Shown piece after piece: positions 44,321-55,436 of a DNA stretch of 64,000 nt. Under the pieces are notes generated by a model. It did no database searches, was not told where the DNA came from, and saw only the letters and a program-made list of their open reading frames with translations. Position 1 is the first letter of the stretch, and the number at the start of each line of letters is the position of its first letter. Source of the DNA: Theocolax elegans (taxonomy: Eukaryota; Arthropoda; Insecta; Hymenoptera; Cerocephalidae); assembly GCA_026168455.1 (NCBI GenBank), contig CM047431.1:7896943-7960942 (forward strand), written 5' to 3'. Made by a program: the position numbers and the translations under genes.

Positions 44321-44329
44321 GTCAGTGTT

Positions 44330-44880
44330 CGTATCACTGTGACCACTTTTTATTACCGAAAACCCCTATAAAATATTTTTAGAATTCTTCTACTAAACCC
44401 CCCTCTTACCCCCTACCACTCAATTATTACATGGGGGATAAATTACGACTGGATGTCATATTCAATGATGACCCTTCCTCCCACCTTCCTTCATCTTTAA
44501 AATAGAGGATAAAAAAGAGTGGTGGTCATATTGTTATTCACATGTACCGAAACCCCTAAATCATTTTTGGAATTTTACTAATTTTATTTCCCCCCTACCC
44601 CTCTTGCCCCTACTCCATCTAGCAATAAATGGAGGATAAATGAAGAATGATTATCATATCACTATTCACCGTAACCAAAACCAAATCTTACTTTTTTTAG
44701 AATAAAAAAGAATGGTCGTCATATTCTAATTCATATATACCGATAACCTCTATAAAATATTTAAAAAATGTTCTAATTTTACCCCCCCCCCCCCTCATGA
44801 CTCCTCCTGCACCTATCATTAGATGTGAGATAAATGATGTGTGGTTGTCGTATTCAGCGTTAACCCTTCCACTCCACAGA
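44330..44880. repeat. diverged tandem repeat, roughly 185 bp units
   Basis: Three decayed units share the order CCGAAAACCCCTATAAAAT, a C-rich block (CCCCCTCTTACCCCC), and GGATAAAT....GGTCGTCATATT. They start near 44330, 44540 and 44730. A C-homopolymer of about 12 occurs near 44782. Confidence 0.65.
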
Positions 44881-45094
44881 TACGTTTAATTCTTGTAACT
44901 TTTGGGATACCGGACACCGGAGAACGGATGAATTTTGATATATATATAGATGATAAATCAAAAATAAAATATTAATTTTGTTAACCACCTTTCTCACTCA
45001 TTTTACGTAATATTTTTTTAATTATTTATGTAATAATTTATGAGTATGTAAGAATTTATGTAATAATAGTGTTAGATACATAAAAAAAAATTTT

Positions 45095-45170
45095 GGGTCT
45101 CAGGATTTGAACCCGAGACCCCATGGTTACCGCACAATGCATACGCCTTAGCGCTCACGGCTACCGTGAC
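45095..45170 (-). ncRNA. tRNA-like sequence (SINE head or pseudogene)
   Basis: On the minus strand it runs GTCACGGTAGCCG to TGAGACCC and contains a B box GGTTCAAATCC with a TCTCGGG...CCTGAGA T stem. The CTAAGGCG D-arm end recalls the Leu/Ser class. The acceptor ends do not pair well, so it is probably not a functional tRNA. Confidence 0.5.
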
Positions 45171-45326
45171 TTATACTCATATCTATATCGGAACTTATAT
45201 TTAAGTTAGGCCCCCTAAAGGGGAGCTTAGAATTATAGGGTAATAAAACATTATTTAATTACTATTTGATTTATTTGTTTGCAATGAAAATAATTTAATA
45301 ATCTTATTTTACCAAAAAAAAAATTT

Positions 45327-45400
45327 GGGAGTGAGGTGATTTGAACCCTTGTCGTTCGGGTTATGGTTACCCCTCCTTTGCTAGTCGAGTTCTTACTCCC
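45327..45400 (-). ncRNA. tRNA-like sequence in SINE-like insertion
   Basis: On the minus strand GGGAGT...ACTCCC forms an acceptor-like stem with GGTTCAAATC as B box. It is followed by an A/T-rich tail and preceded by about 80 bp of GC-rich sequence that abruptly replaces gypsy reverse transcriptase coding at about 45480. It is therefore likely the end of a SINE inserted in the gypsy pol. Confidence 0.5.
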
Positions 45401-45484
45401 CGCCGCAGTAGGAACCGATCGGAGCGCGGCTCTACTGCGCAGACTCGAACTCCCGGTACGAGATAGAAACACTGGTGGAGACTC

Positions 45485-45784
45485 ATAATCATTTACAAGT
45501 TTTTGATTCAATCTCATTGCATCCAAGCAGATTCTAATAGATCCATCTTTTCTAGAGACGATCACGCACGAATTAATAAAATAACTCGTTGACCGACGTA
45601 TTAAGCCAAATCTTAACATTTTTTCGATTTCTATATTAACTTTTTCCCGATACCGTAAAGGTATAGGATAAGGATTAGAATATGAAAATTCTTCCTCTTT
45701 CAAGGTTAAATTATACTCAAAAGTAAGCAAGCATCCCGGAGTTCGTTTAGACACAGGTTTATTCTTGATTAGTAATTTCGTCAA
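45485..45784 (-). pseudogene. Ty3/gypsy reverse transcriptase, N-terminal fragment
   Basis: The minus-strand frame reads YPIPLRYREKVNIEIEKML, GLIRRSTS and VSRKDGSIRICLDAMRLNQ. This matches the first conserved block of Ty3/gypsy reverse transcriptase, upstream of the catalytic aspartates. It breaks off after YESPP where tRNA-like SINE sequence begins. RNase H and integrase were not found in the window. Confidence 0.8.
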
Positions 45785-45953
45785 ATTATTTTTTTATTCT
45801 TCGTTTAATGAATTACAAAAATTTACAAGATTATTAATTTCATCATTGGTTATGTCAAATTCATAATCAATTTGATGATTTTCGGCTAGTTTAGAACTTT
45901 CTTCTTGTGATCGCCCTCAAACTCTATTGCTTAAGAAGAGTACTCATTTGAGT

Positions 45954-46300
45954 TTAAAGTACATGTTTCATACGATCTCTTATTTTTATGGATAACTGCT
46001 CATTTATGGTATTTATTACCATCTTAAGTTTTCGTTGAGAATCGTACCCTAATATAGAATCCTTAACGAGTTTGAAAATATTTAAATAGATTAAATCGAT
46101 TTTTTGCCCGTTTATACTTGTAAGCAAAACTTGCTTTGTATTCTTTGAAGATTTTAATCCGGTCGCGTCTTTAACAACCTTTCCGGCAATTGGCAAAGTT
46201 GGACATTTTTTAAATACATCTTTATGTTTTAAATAATATTCCTCAGAGATACAAAATCTTCACTGCCTGTATCTATTAATACTTTTAATGCAATGTTATT
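45954..46300 (-). pseudogene. Ty3/gypsy aspartic protease region
   Basis: The minus strand at about 46260-46285 encodes LIDTGS, the active-site motif of retroelement aspartic protease. After a break it continues as the 80-codon frame at 45954-46196, which includes a LGYDSQRKLKM segment. It lies between gag-like sequence and the reverse transcriptase fragment, the usual order in Ty3/gypsy. Stops and frameshifts show that it is dead. Confidence 0.7.
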
Positions 46301-46765
46301 TAATGAGATTTCAATCTCTGGGCATTTTATAGGACTATGAATTTTTTTATGCGTATTTTGAGTATTTGTTGAACCCTCAACGTCATAAATTAATTCTTCA
46401 AAAGAGTTACCATAGATAGTATTTATACAGTATTTAACTACCGTATCCTTAAGATGACATTTATCTCGATTTTCCTGGTTAGTTACATCTCCTGTAAAAT
46501 CTTGATTCTTTTGCAGGAGTTTTTCCGAGATTTGGAATGTAACTGTCTTTATATTAAATTTTTAACGGTCTGTACGAGCCAGAATATATAAATATTCTTA
46601 ATCATTAGTCCATGGTGTGCTACAAATTTGCAGCCTCTACACCAAGTTCGATGAGTATAGATATTTTAATTCTGGAAACTAAAAATATTGATGTGGAAAT
46701 AAAAATTATTAATTAAGATAACTTTAAATATAAATATAAAGAAAGTGTATGATAAAATTGTAATG

Positions 46766-46829
46766 AACGTTTCGACCACAATTGCCAGTTGGTCTCATCA
46801 GTAAGGACTGGCAATCTACCTTAGACATT
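46766..46829 (-). ncRNA. type III hammerhead ribozyme, second family
   Basis: On the minus strand: AAUGU/ACGUU stem III (one G-U pair), GUC, UAAGG/CCUUA stem I, the canonical CUGAUGA, GACC/GGUC stem II and GAA. Loops I and II contain complementary 9-mers (AUUGCCAGU and ACUGGCAAU). Predicted cleavage lies between 46824 and 46823. Stem II and loop pairing differ from the first family but remain complementary. Confidence 0.93.
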
Positions 46830-46990
46830 GAATATAGAAATTATAACGAAATAGACCAAGAACAATACTATTGAATGGGGTATATATATACATTTAGAAG
46901 ACTTTATCACTTACATGTATTCAAAACCAAGAAAAAACCCCTAGTGGATAAAGTTGAAAACAATCAATAATAACAATAAAGTTCAAAACA

Positions 46991-47020
46991 ACCAACTGGC
47001 AATTGTGGTCGAAACATTCA
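46991..47020 (+). ncRNA. 3' half of second-family hammerhead
   Basis: Contains loop II, GGUC, GAAACAUU. The stem III strand ACAUU would pair perfectly with AAUGU. The 5' half is absent. Confidence 0.75.
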
Positions 47021-47277
47021 TTACAATTTTATCATACACTTTCTTTATATTTATATTTAAAGTTATCTTAATTAATAATTTTTATTTCCACATCAATATT
47101 TTTAGTTTCCAGAATTAAAATATCTATACTCATCGAACTTGGTGTAGAGGCTGCAAATTTGTAGCACACCATGGACTAATGATTAAGAATATTTATATAT
47201 TCTGGCTCGTACAGACCGTTAAAAATTTAATATAACATAAAATTCACGAGCGTATTACTCTTTAGTAACTGTCTTTA

Positions 47278-48467
47278 GTTTCCCGATTCAGCAGCATGAA
47301 TAATTATAGATTGATCATTGCATTGAAGATCATCTGTTTTATGGTTTGAATTTTCAAAGGACATTTCTTTTGAATTTTCCTTACCCTTCTTCTTGGTAAC
47401 TTTATTATTATTTTCAATATTAATAAAAAGAAGAAATGTTTATTGTTTTGGCTACTATTGCCATTATTATTTTTATTATTATTATTCGAAATTTTATTTT
47501 GATTATAATTATTATTGGAACAATTATTATTGTTTTGATAAAATTTATCATTATTTTTTGAAAATTCGGGCTTTTTTCCCGAGTTCTTACGCCATTAAAA
47601 TCACTTAATATTTTGAATAAAATAGTTTTATGTTTGACAGGTGATTTTCGTCTAGCTCGTAATTTGTTTCGCGGACTAAACCTAGTACGTAGCGTACTCG
47701 ACTCGAGTTTTGGGGCCCGAATACGTCCCAAACTCGATTTGACGGCGAGCTTGCTGCTGCAAAGTTGTGTTCCAAAATCTTCCTTTGAATTTGGAGCAAA
47801 GTTCATTAAATGATGATACGTCAGTCTCTTGTAAGTACCATCACTCTTTGGCAGACTCATTTAATGCCTGTGATAAAAGGCACAAACTATCATCAAAACT
47901 AGAGGCAGTATTATTTATATATTGCTTTAATTCTTTGAGAAAACGCATTGGTCTTTCTTCAGGCTTTCCTGCGAATTTTGGTAAAACTAAACTAATTCTA
48001 TTAGGACTATTTTGTTCCAAGATTTGCTACCTTTTCTTGACAAAATTCATGATTTTTATGGATTATTCGAGACAATTGATTTAAGTGATAGACAATGTCA
48101 TCATTTTCCGTAGTTTCACGTATTTATTCTAATTCCTCCTTAATCGTTTGGAATTTATGTATAAATACGCTATTCTCCTTTTCGAGGAGTTTTACACGAT
48201 TCTTAAAAAACCTATGTCACTTAAAGCATCCCTTAAGTGATTTGAAAGAGCATCTAACTTTTCGTTCTGCTCAATTTTCGAATTTTTTATTAATTCGTCA
48301 AATTGATTTTTCTCAGATATACGAACATTTTCGCTATCTTTCATTTGATTTTCAAGAATTTCTTTTTGGTTAAATAACAGTTCTAATTCGGTAGTAACTG
48401 CCTTTTCCCAATTAATCCGTCGTTCATTTATCGAATCGGAAGTTTGATTTGCTTTTATTTCGCGCAT
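47278..48467 (-). pseudogene. Ty3/gypsy gag-like region
   Basis: Minus-strand open segments at 48192-48467 (MREIKANQTSDSINERRINW, then heptad-like KEILENQMKDSENVRISEKN) and 47420-47860 (RNKLRARRKSPVKHK, then Asn-rich sequence in another frame) resemble an insect Ty3/gypsy gag. They show a coiled-coil N-terminal part and a basic nucleocapsid-like tail. No clean CCHC was seen. Frames are broken at several points. Confidence 0.5.
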
Positions 48468-49023
48468 ATAAATACCTGAACGGCTTATAAATACCTGAAA
48501 TACGGCATATAAATACCTGAAATATTATTTTATTAATTTTTGAAATTTAAAAAAACGCGATATTTAAATTTTGATTTCGAATTTAGAAATTAAATTTATA
48601 AGGACAATACTATTTCTGAGAAATACATTAGACGGCGATTTAAGTTGCTAATAGCCTCACTGTTTTGTTGACAGTAAAACCGTTCAACTAACTTACACAA
48701 TCTAATATATAAGAGAGATAAAGTAATATTTGTGTCTACTTTTCTTGCGGCAACATTAGTCTATTGCTTTCTCACGCGATCTCCCTAGTTTCGGTACAGT
48801 CCACGCTAATATTTTCTTACATTGTAATAGGCATTTAAATATTTATTAACAAAATTATAATTTATTTTATTAATTTTAATTATGCAAATATTTAGAATTT
48901 ATTTTATTCTTTTAATTAATACATAAAAAAAACCTTATAAATTTTAACAAAACTATAATATTAATCGGTTATTTTCCGATAACTTTTATTTAAATTCAAA
49001 TTTTATATTTTTAAATTTTTTCG
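48468..49023. other. AT-rich interval, possible gypsy leader
   Basis: No LTR boundary or primer site recognised. Confidence 0.3.
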
Positions 49024-49027
49024 TTAA

Positions 49028-49345
49028 CCCTTTCACTGGCAATGTATCATATATGATAAAAAAAAAGTTGTGCCACAACTGGCGATGTATCAGATATGCT
49101 CAAATTGAATAACTGCTGCATTTTTCAGTCAATTCATTTCATCTTCGGTGTGTAAGAGTTTTGGGGTTTGCTGATTACGAATCTAAGGTCAGAATTAAAA
49201 TATTCAAAATGACGCAAACATAACTATCAAAATCGATTCTGCGTCCCGAAAAGCCTTATATTCATAGTTAATCGTATAATTTCGTTAGTTTATTGTCCTA
49301 CCATTTATGACACGTACAGTAAAAAAGGCTGCACCAGTGAAAGGG
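49028..49345. mobile_element. 318 bp piggyBac-like MITE
   Basis: The ends are CCCTTTCACTGGC and the inverted GCACCAGTGAAAGGG, flanked by TTAA (49024-49027 and 49346-49349). CCC-starting ends with TTAA duplication fit the piggyBac superfamily. A subterminal repeat (GGCAATGTATCATATATG and GGCGATGTATCAGATATG) lies at the left. Confidence 0.75.
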
Positions 49346-49349
49346 TTAA

Positions 49350-50400
49350 AATAACTTCGATTAATTTCTCGAATATTGCACGATACATAATAAACGAATT
49401 GGTTCATCCATTAGATTTACATAATCGTATTTTAATTAACAAATCAGATACAAAAAGTTTATAATATAAATAATTAATAAGATCCTGGCAGGATCGCTAT
49501 TTATGTGACGGGCACGCCTTGCCGTCAGCATTTATTATTTATTTATTGCAGGTATTTTATCATATTTTCCTTATTAATCTGAAAAGTGTGTAAGGGTCGG
49601 AGAACATAGGTGAGTGCGCCTTGCCTCACCTATGGCACCTTAGCTATAGAATGTGTTATGTATGTGTAAATGTATGTGGTTAATCAGAATATAGTGGGGG
49701 CTTAGTGTCCCACTATATCAGACAGTGTGATTATATTAATACTCATATTGCGAGAGAGATTAATTAAAATAAATACAGATTTTAAATTTAATAAAAGAAA
49801 TATATTTATTTATTTATGAGAAATTAAAATCTATTTATAAAATATTGCAGGAACATAACTGATTTGTATAGAGTGCTAGAATAGCCTCCATATGAAACAT
49901 TGAACAAAAGTGACATAAAAGAGAATTTAAATAATACGATAAATGGCTGAATACTCGAGACTTCTGCAATAGAGCCTCGAGCCACAGCCGAAAATAGGCG
50001 CGCGGACCAGCTCTCTCGAGGCCCCGTGAGGCAATGCTGATCGTTGAGATTCGACAGTCGTTTAAGTATCTTCGGAGAAGCTTCCCTTTCCCTTAGCGTG
50101 ACGTTATTACATATGATCGAATATCAGCTTCTTGTTTTTCGGCTATAGAAGCAGTAAAATGAATTTTTTTTACTAGAAACTCGAGAAATTTCTTACAATA
50201 AGTATTTGTTATAAATAATTAAACATTATTGGTTTAATTATTTATTTAACAATTATTTATTAATATACTCATAACTGCTCCGATTAAGCTGAGAATTTGA
50301 GTATAAAAAAGAGACAATTCAAAATAAAAAATAAAATTATGTTTCATCAAATTTTATGTTTTTTAAATAGAATTTGTTATTAATAAATAAAATATGACAA
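49350..50400. other. interval without recognised genes
   Basis: The part 49480-49760 has moderate GC and short inverted motifs (GTGACGGGCACGCCTTGCCGTCA, ATAGGTGAG..CTCACCTAT), but no gene. Confidence 0.35.
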
Positions 50401-50408
50401 ATAAAAAG

Positions 50409-50482
50409 TTTCCTCAGATCGGGGATCGAACACACGATCTTGGAGTTTGTAGTCGAGTGCGCTAACCACTACGCTACGCTAC
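50409..50482 (-). ncRNA. tRNA-like sequence
   Basis: On the minus strand: GTAGCGTAGTGGTTAGCGC (A box) and GTGTTCGATCCCCGA (B box) with CTCGACTACAAACT as anticodon region. The T stem is imperfect, so it is probably a tRNA-derived repeat or pseudogene. Confidence 0.5.
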
Positions 50483-50589
50483 TGTTTATCTGTACATGCG
50501 ACTATACGTCTACATTAGCTTAGACTTAATAGTCACATACCATTATTACTAATATTATTATTATTATATTTATTATTATTAGTATTTTC

Positions 50590-50828
50590 CGCGCGGGGTT
50601 TCCTGTTCCCGTATGCAGCGCGTCCTCCGGGTGGTGGATGGGGGAAAGCTCATCACGCTTGCGTGAAGGGTAGAGGTGAAACAAAATATGAACTGATATG
50701 AATGATGAACAAACGAATGGAATACCTACTACCCCAAGCGGGCAGTTCCAAACTAGGAGTCAATCCCGCCGTCGGTTCCGATACAGATGTTGAGTATTGC
50801 ATCCGCAAGCAGGTTATGAAGCGGCAGC
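50590..50828 (+). pseudogene. R1-clade ORF1, 5' part
   Basis: The last 60 bases are open as VGSDTDVEYCIRKQVMKRQ. The composition matches the GC-richer ORF1 that continues at 52079. The sequence is interrupted at 50828 by foldbacks with CCCAAGTGA ends. The upstream limit is not clear. Confidence 0.45.
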
Positions 50829-51130
50829 CCCAAGTGAAAAAAATGAATTCAGAATGTATACAAAATGTATCCAAATAGTTTTATACAAATTGTATCAAAA
50901 AATGATTCTATACAATTTGATAAAAATTGTATACAAAGAGTAAAGAAATGTCTTTTTTCTTATTTTTGTATAAATAAAAGTCTTGCATATTAAAAATAGA
51001 AAATAAATGATACAATTTTTCTATGTATACAATTTTTATCAAATTATATAGAATCATTTTTTGATACAATTTGTATAAAACTATTTGGATACATTTTGTA
51101 TACATTCTGAATTCATTTTTTTCACTTGGG
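50828..51130. repeat. foldback with CCCAAGTGA ends
   Basis: Arms 50829-50935 and 51022-51130 are inverted copies (CCCAAGTGAAAAAAATGAATTC... and its complement). Confidence 0.8.
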
Positions 51131-51255
51131 TAGAATATACAAACACATCTAAGTAGAAAAATGAGTAAAACATGTATAAACAATATAATTCAGCGTTTGA
51201 AAACAGCAGCTGCTAACGAAAAAAAATTTAGACGGCTCGACCGAGAGCGGTTATC

Positions 51256-52078
51256 CAAGTGAAAATAATTTATAAATTTTTTATAAAAATTTTATAAAAT
51301 ACATTTTATATAGTTTTTATAAAAAATTGGCCATATAAAAATTGTATAAAAAATACACTTTATAAAATTTTTATAAAAAATATATAGAAGGACTGTTTAA
51401 AAACTAAATTAAATGTTTCAAATGAGCTGCACCATCCTGCAGTAACGAATAAAAAAATTTCGATGGCACGACCGAGAGGTTACGGATACCAAAAAAATTA
51501 GTATTTCAGCGCGACGAAGAATTACTACTGCCACCGACGATATTGATAAAAAAGTCCACAGTTCCTCCTTCGATTTGGCTGAAAGTTTTGAACGCCTTTT
51601 TGCTTTTTTCAAAGTTGTTGCATCGTAAAGGTTAGACGGGGTCTGAACAAATGTTTTGTTCTGTGGTTGTCAAGTCAATATTCAATTTTTTCATTAGCAA
51701 CCAAAGAAAAAATTAATATTGACTTGACAACCACAGAACAAAACATTTGTTCAGACCCCGTCTAACCTTTACGATGTCCAAGTCGACGTGTTAAGAGTCC
51801 GCCGGATGCAACAACTTTGAAAAAAGCAATACTAATATTTTTGATATCCGTAACCTCTCGGTCGTGCCATCGAAATTTTTTTATTCGTTACTGCAAGATG
51901 GTGCAGCTCATTTGAAACATTTAATTTAGTTTTTAAACAGTCCTTCTATATATTTTTTATAAAAATTTTATAAAGTGTATTTTTTATACAATTTTTATAT
52001 GGCCAATTTTTTATAAAAACTATATCAAATGTATTTTATAAAATTTTTATAAAAAATTTATAAATTATGTTCACTTGG
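51256..52078. repeat. second foldback with CCAAGTGA ends
   Basis: Arms of about 380 bp run 51256-51690 and 51700-52078. They include a TAAATTTTTTATAAAAATTT outer part, and a GC-richer inner part (GGTTAGACGGGGTCTGAACAA). It differs internally from the neighbouring foldback but has the same terminal motif. The two may form one compound insertion. Confidence 0.8.
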
Positions 52079-52175
52079 GGCGTCTATAGTAAGAAATCGC
52101 AAGAGGAGATAGAAATATTCCGAAAGGAATACGAGAAGGTAGAGAAGACGCAAGAGGACATCGACTCCATTTATA
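52079..52175 (+). pseudogene. R1-clade ORF1, middle part before the 3.3 kb insertion
   Basis: The open frame GVYSKKSQEEIEIFRKEYEKV...DSIY is charged and helical. It is directly continuous in frame with 55437 onward when the insertion is removed. Confidence 0.65.
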
Positions 52176-52644
52176 GTCCGGGCGCTGAGGGGGGTTTCGT
52201 GGCCACTTTTTGTCCCCTCGGGAACTTTTCATATTTGTATGTTTTTTGGGTCGTAGAAACAGAATTTTGAGGTTCCCAGGCCCAAATTTGGTCCCATTTT
52301 GAGATATGGCCCATTTTTAATAAAAATACCGAATTTTTCAAGCTTTTCGTAAAATTGACCTTATTTAATGCAAGAATGACTTTTTATATTATATAAGTAT
52401 GTATTTTTTGTAATAATTACGTAAATAAATAGTTATTTTACCGTGAAACAACCCAATAAAAAACGAAACTCAATTAAAAAGGCTTAGCATGCGCGCTCTT
52501 TTCTTATGCAGTAGGCCTAATCCGCACTTTTTAAATGTAATATAAGCACACGCATACGCTCATATATATATATACATATATAGGTATAGTTATGGTACAC
52601 ATATATATATATGTGTGTGTGCGTGTATATATATATATATATAT

Positions 52645-53899
52645 GGGCTATTTCACGTCAAGTGGTACGATGAAAATTTTAAATCGCTCCAAAATTTGAA
52701 AACAGGCTGGAAATATCTTTCAGAAGATAGAAAAAAATTTTTAGGTGTTAAAAATAATTTGCCTAAGAGTTATTCCATCATGAAAAATGGAAATTTTTCA
52801 ATTTTTTAGAAAAATTACTATTTTCAAAGCCATTTATCTCAAAATCTATTGATTTTTTTGAAAAAACATTAAAAACAACTTTTGTTCAAAATAATCTTTA
52901 GATCTTATCTACCTGGGTTACAATTCTTAATTTTAAAATCTCGAAGAAATATAACGCCCGGAAATATTGAATATCAAAAAAAGGTGACCACGCCACAATC
53001 GATTTTGATCTAACACCGCTCAAAAGATCACATTTTTCGCGAGCTTTCGAATGGCGGTGGTTAGATTATTGGCCAAGACCGTTGGTGTAAGTTATACCCC
53101 ATAAACCTCATAAAATCACTCATTTTCATGTATTTTAGGGCATTTATCTCAAAATCTATTGATTTTTTTGAAAAAACATTAAAAACAACTTTTGTTCAAA
53201 ATAATCCTTAGAACTTAACTACCTGGGTTACAATTCTTAATTTTAAAATCTCGAAGAGATAGGGCACTTGGAAATATTGAATATCAAAAAAAGGTGACCA
53301 CGCCACAATCGATTTTGATCTAACACCGCTCAAAAGATCACATTTTTTGAGAGCTTTCGAATGGCGGTGGTTAGATTATTGGCCAAGACCGCTGGTGTAA
53401 GTTATGCCCTAAAATACATGAAAATTAGTGATTTTATGAGGTTTATGGGGTATAACTTACACCAACGGTCTTGGCCAATAATCTAACCACCGCCATTCGA
53501 AAGCTCGCGAAAAATGTGATCTTTTGAGCGGTGTAGATCAAAATCGATTGTGGCGTGGTCGCCTTTTTTTGATATTCAATATTTCCAAGTGCCCTATCTC
53601 TTTGAGATGTTAAAATTAAGAATTGTAACCCAGGTAGATAGGTTCTAAAGATTATTTTGAACAAAAGTTGTTTTTAATGTTTTTTCAAAAAAATCAATAG
53701 ATTTTGAGATAAATGGCTTTAAAAATATAAATTTTTTTAAAAAATTGAAAAATTCCCATTTTTCATGGTGGAATAACTCTTAGGCAAATTATTTTTAACA
53801 CCTAAAAATTTTTTTCTATCTTCTGAAAGATATTTCCAGCCTGTTTTCAAATTTTGGAGCGATTTAAAATTTTCATCGTACCACTTGACGTGAAATAGC

Positions 53900-53901
<2 letters not shown>
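52645..53901. mobile_element. nested foldback, GGGCTATTTCACG family
   Basis: Starts GGGCTATTTCACGTCAAG and ends with the exact complement. The arms are over 500 bp and share internal repeats. Flanks are TA repeats. Single arms occur at 15421-15788 and 57899-57960. Confidence 0.85.
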
Positions 53902-53933
<32 letters not shown>

Positions 53934-53935
<2 letters not shown>

Positions 53936-54962
53936 GGTATTCCACGTGAAGTGGTCCGATCAAAATTTTAAAATGCATCAAATTTTGGGTATACAATGCA
54001 AATGTTTTTCAGAACACAGAAAAAAATTTTTAGGTGCCGGACTTAATTTGCTCAAAAGTTATTCTAATCTCAAAAAGCGAAATTTCCAAGTTTTTTTAAC
54101 ACCAGCTGGGTTTACCACTATTTAACTCAAAATCTATCAACAAAATCTATCAATTTTACTATAGAACATTATATGTAACATTCGTTGCTAATTATGTCTA
54201 GAATTTATCCTTCTGCGTTAGAATTTCTAATCTCAAAGTCAATGTTACATATACTACATGTCAATATTTAACTTAAAAAATGTAAGTGCGCCACAATTGA
54301 TTTTTTTATGCAAAAGTCTAAAAGAAAGCTTGGAGTAATACCTTTCAAATGGTTTGTAGCATTTTTATGTCCTTTAGTTCTGTAAAAAGTTAGAATAATT
54401 TAAAATTCTCAAAAAACAGAAAAAAATGACAAAAAATTTACAAAAATTAACGTAATAATTCCCATTTAAATTAAAAAAAAAATTTCGTGTATCTTTAAAT
54501 TATCATAGTTTTTACAGAACTAAAGGCCATAAAAATGCTACAAACCATTTGAAAGGTATTACTCCAAGCTTTCTTTTAGACTTTTGCATAAAAAAATCAA
54601 TTGTGTCGCACTTACACTTTTTTAAGTTAAATATTGACATGTAGTATATGTAACATTTACTTTGAGATTAGAAATTCTAACGCAGAAGGATAAATTCTAG
54701 ACATAATTAGCAAAGAATGTTACATATAATGTTCCATAGTAAAATTGATAGATTTTGTTGATAGATTTTGAGTTAAATAGTGGTAAACCCAGCTGGTGTT
54801 AAAAAAACTTGGAAATTTCACTTTTTGAGATTAGAATAACTTTTGAGCAAATTGAGTCCGGCACCTAAAAATTTTTTTCTGTGTTCTGAAAAACATTTGC
54901 ATTGTATACCCAAAATTTGATGCATTTTAAAATTTTGATCGGACCACTTCACGTGGAATACC

Positions 54963-54964
<2 letters not shown>
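53934..54964. mobile_element. nested foldback, GGGGTATTCCACG family
   Basis: Starts GGGGTATTCCACGTGAAG and ends with its complement. The arms are about 490 bp. The termini resemble the neighbouring family (GGG-TATT-CACGT), suggesting a shared ancestor or mover. Confidence 0.85.
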
Positions 54965-55005
<41 letters not shown>

Positions 55006-55436
55006 TATATATATATGTGTTATATACCTATATATGTATATATATATATATGAGCGTATGCGTGTGCTTATATTACATTTAAAAGGTGCGGATTAGGCCT
55101 ACTGCATAAGAAAAGAGCGCGCATGCTAAGCCTTTTTAATTGAGTTTCGTTTTTTATTGGGTTGTTTCACGGTAAAATAACTATTTATTTACGTAATTAT
55201 TACAAAAAATATATACTTATATAATATAAAAAGTCATTCTTGCATTAAATAAGGTCAATTTTACGAAAAGCTTGAAAAATTCGGTATTTTTATTAAAAAT
55301 GGGCATATCTCAAAATGGGACCAAATTTGGGCCTGGGAACCTCAAAATTCTGTTTCTACGACCCAAAAAACATACAAATATGAAAAGTTCCCGAGGGGAC
55401 AAAAAGTGGCCACGAAACCCCCCTCAGCGCCCGGAC

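Larger units (their letters stand above)
46552..47264. mobile_element. hammerhead element of the second family, inserted in a gypsy relic
   Basis: Perfect 13 bp copies of GTAACTGTCTTTA flank it (46539-46551 and 47265-47277). The left part (46552-46990) is a minus-strand unit with a complete ribozyme. The right part (46991-47264) is a plus-strand copy starting in ribozyme stem II. Their shared 3' regions form inverted arms of about 235 bp (to 46786, and 47000-47233). Its sequence is unrelated to the 399 bp family outside the ribozyme core. Confidence 0.88.
52176..55436. mobile_element. 3.26 kb foldback insertion with TA duplication, holding two nested foldbacks
   Basis: The ends GTCCGGGCGCTGAGG (52176 on) and CCTCAGCGCCCGGAC (to 55436) are exact inverted copies. 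TA lies on both sides (52174-52175 and 55437-55438). The outer arms extend for about 430 bp (to about 52600, and from about 55035). They enclose two further foldbacks at 52645-53901 and 53934-54964, separated by TA runs. No transposase is present. TA duplication suits a Tc1/mariner-type mover. Confidence 0.85.

Noticed and set aside
44000..45200. CRISPR-like array from repeated C-rich blocks
   Set aside because: Units are long, diverged and lack regular short repeats with unique spacers; this is eukaryotic tandem DNA.
47393..47608. Tyr/Phe-rich plus-strand frame
   Set aside because: It is antisense to an Asn-rich gag-like segment.
50409..50482. Functional tRNA gene at this site or at 57380-57452, 45327-45400
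   Set aside because: T stems or anticodon arms are imperfect and most lie next to mobile sequence, so they are listed only as tRNA-like.
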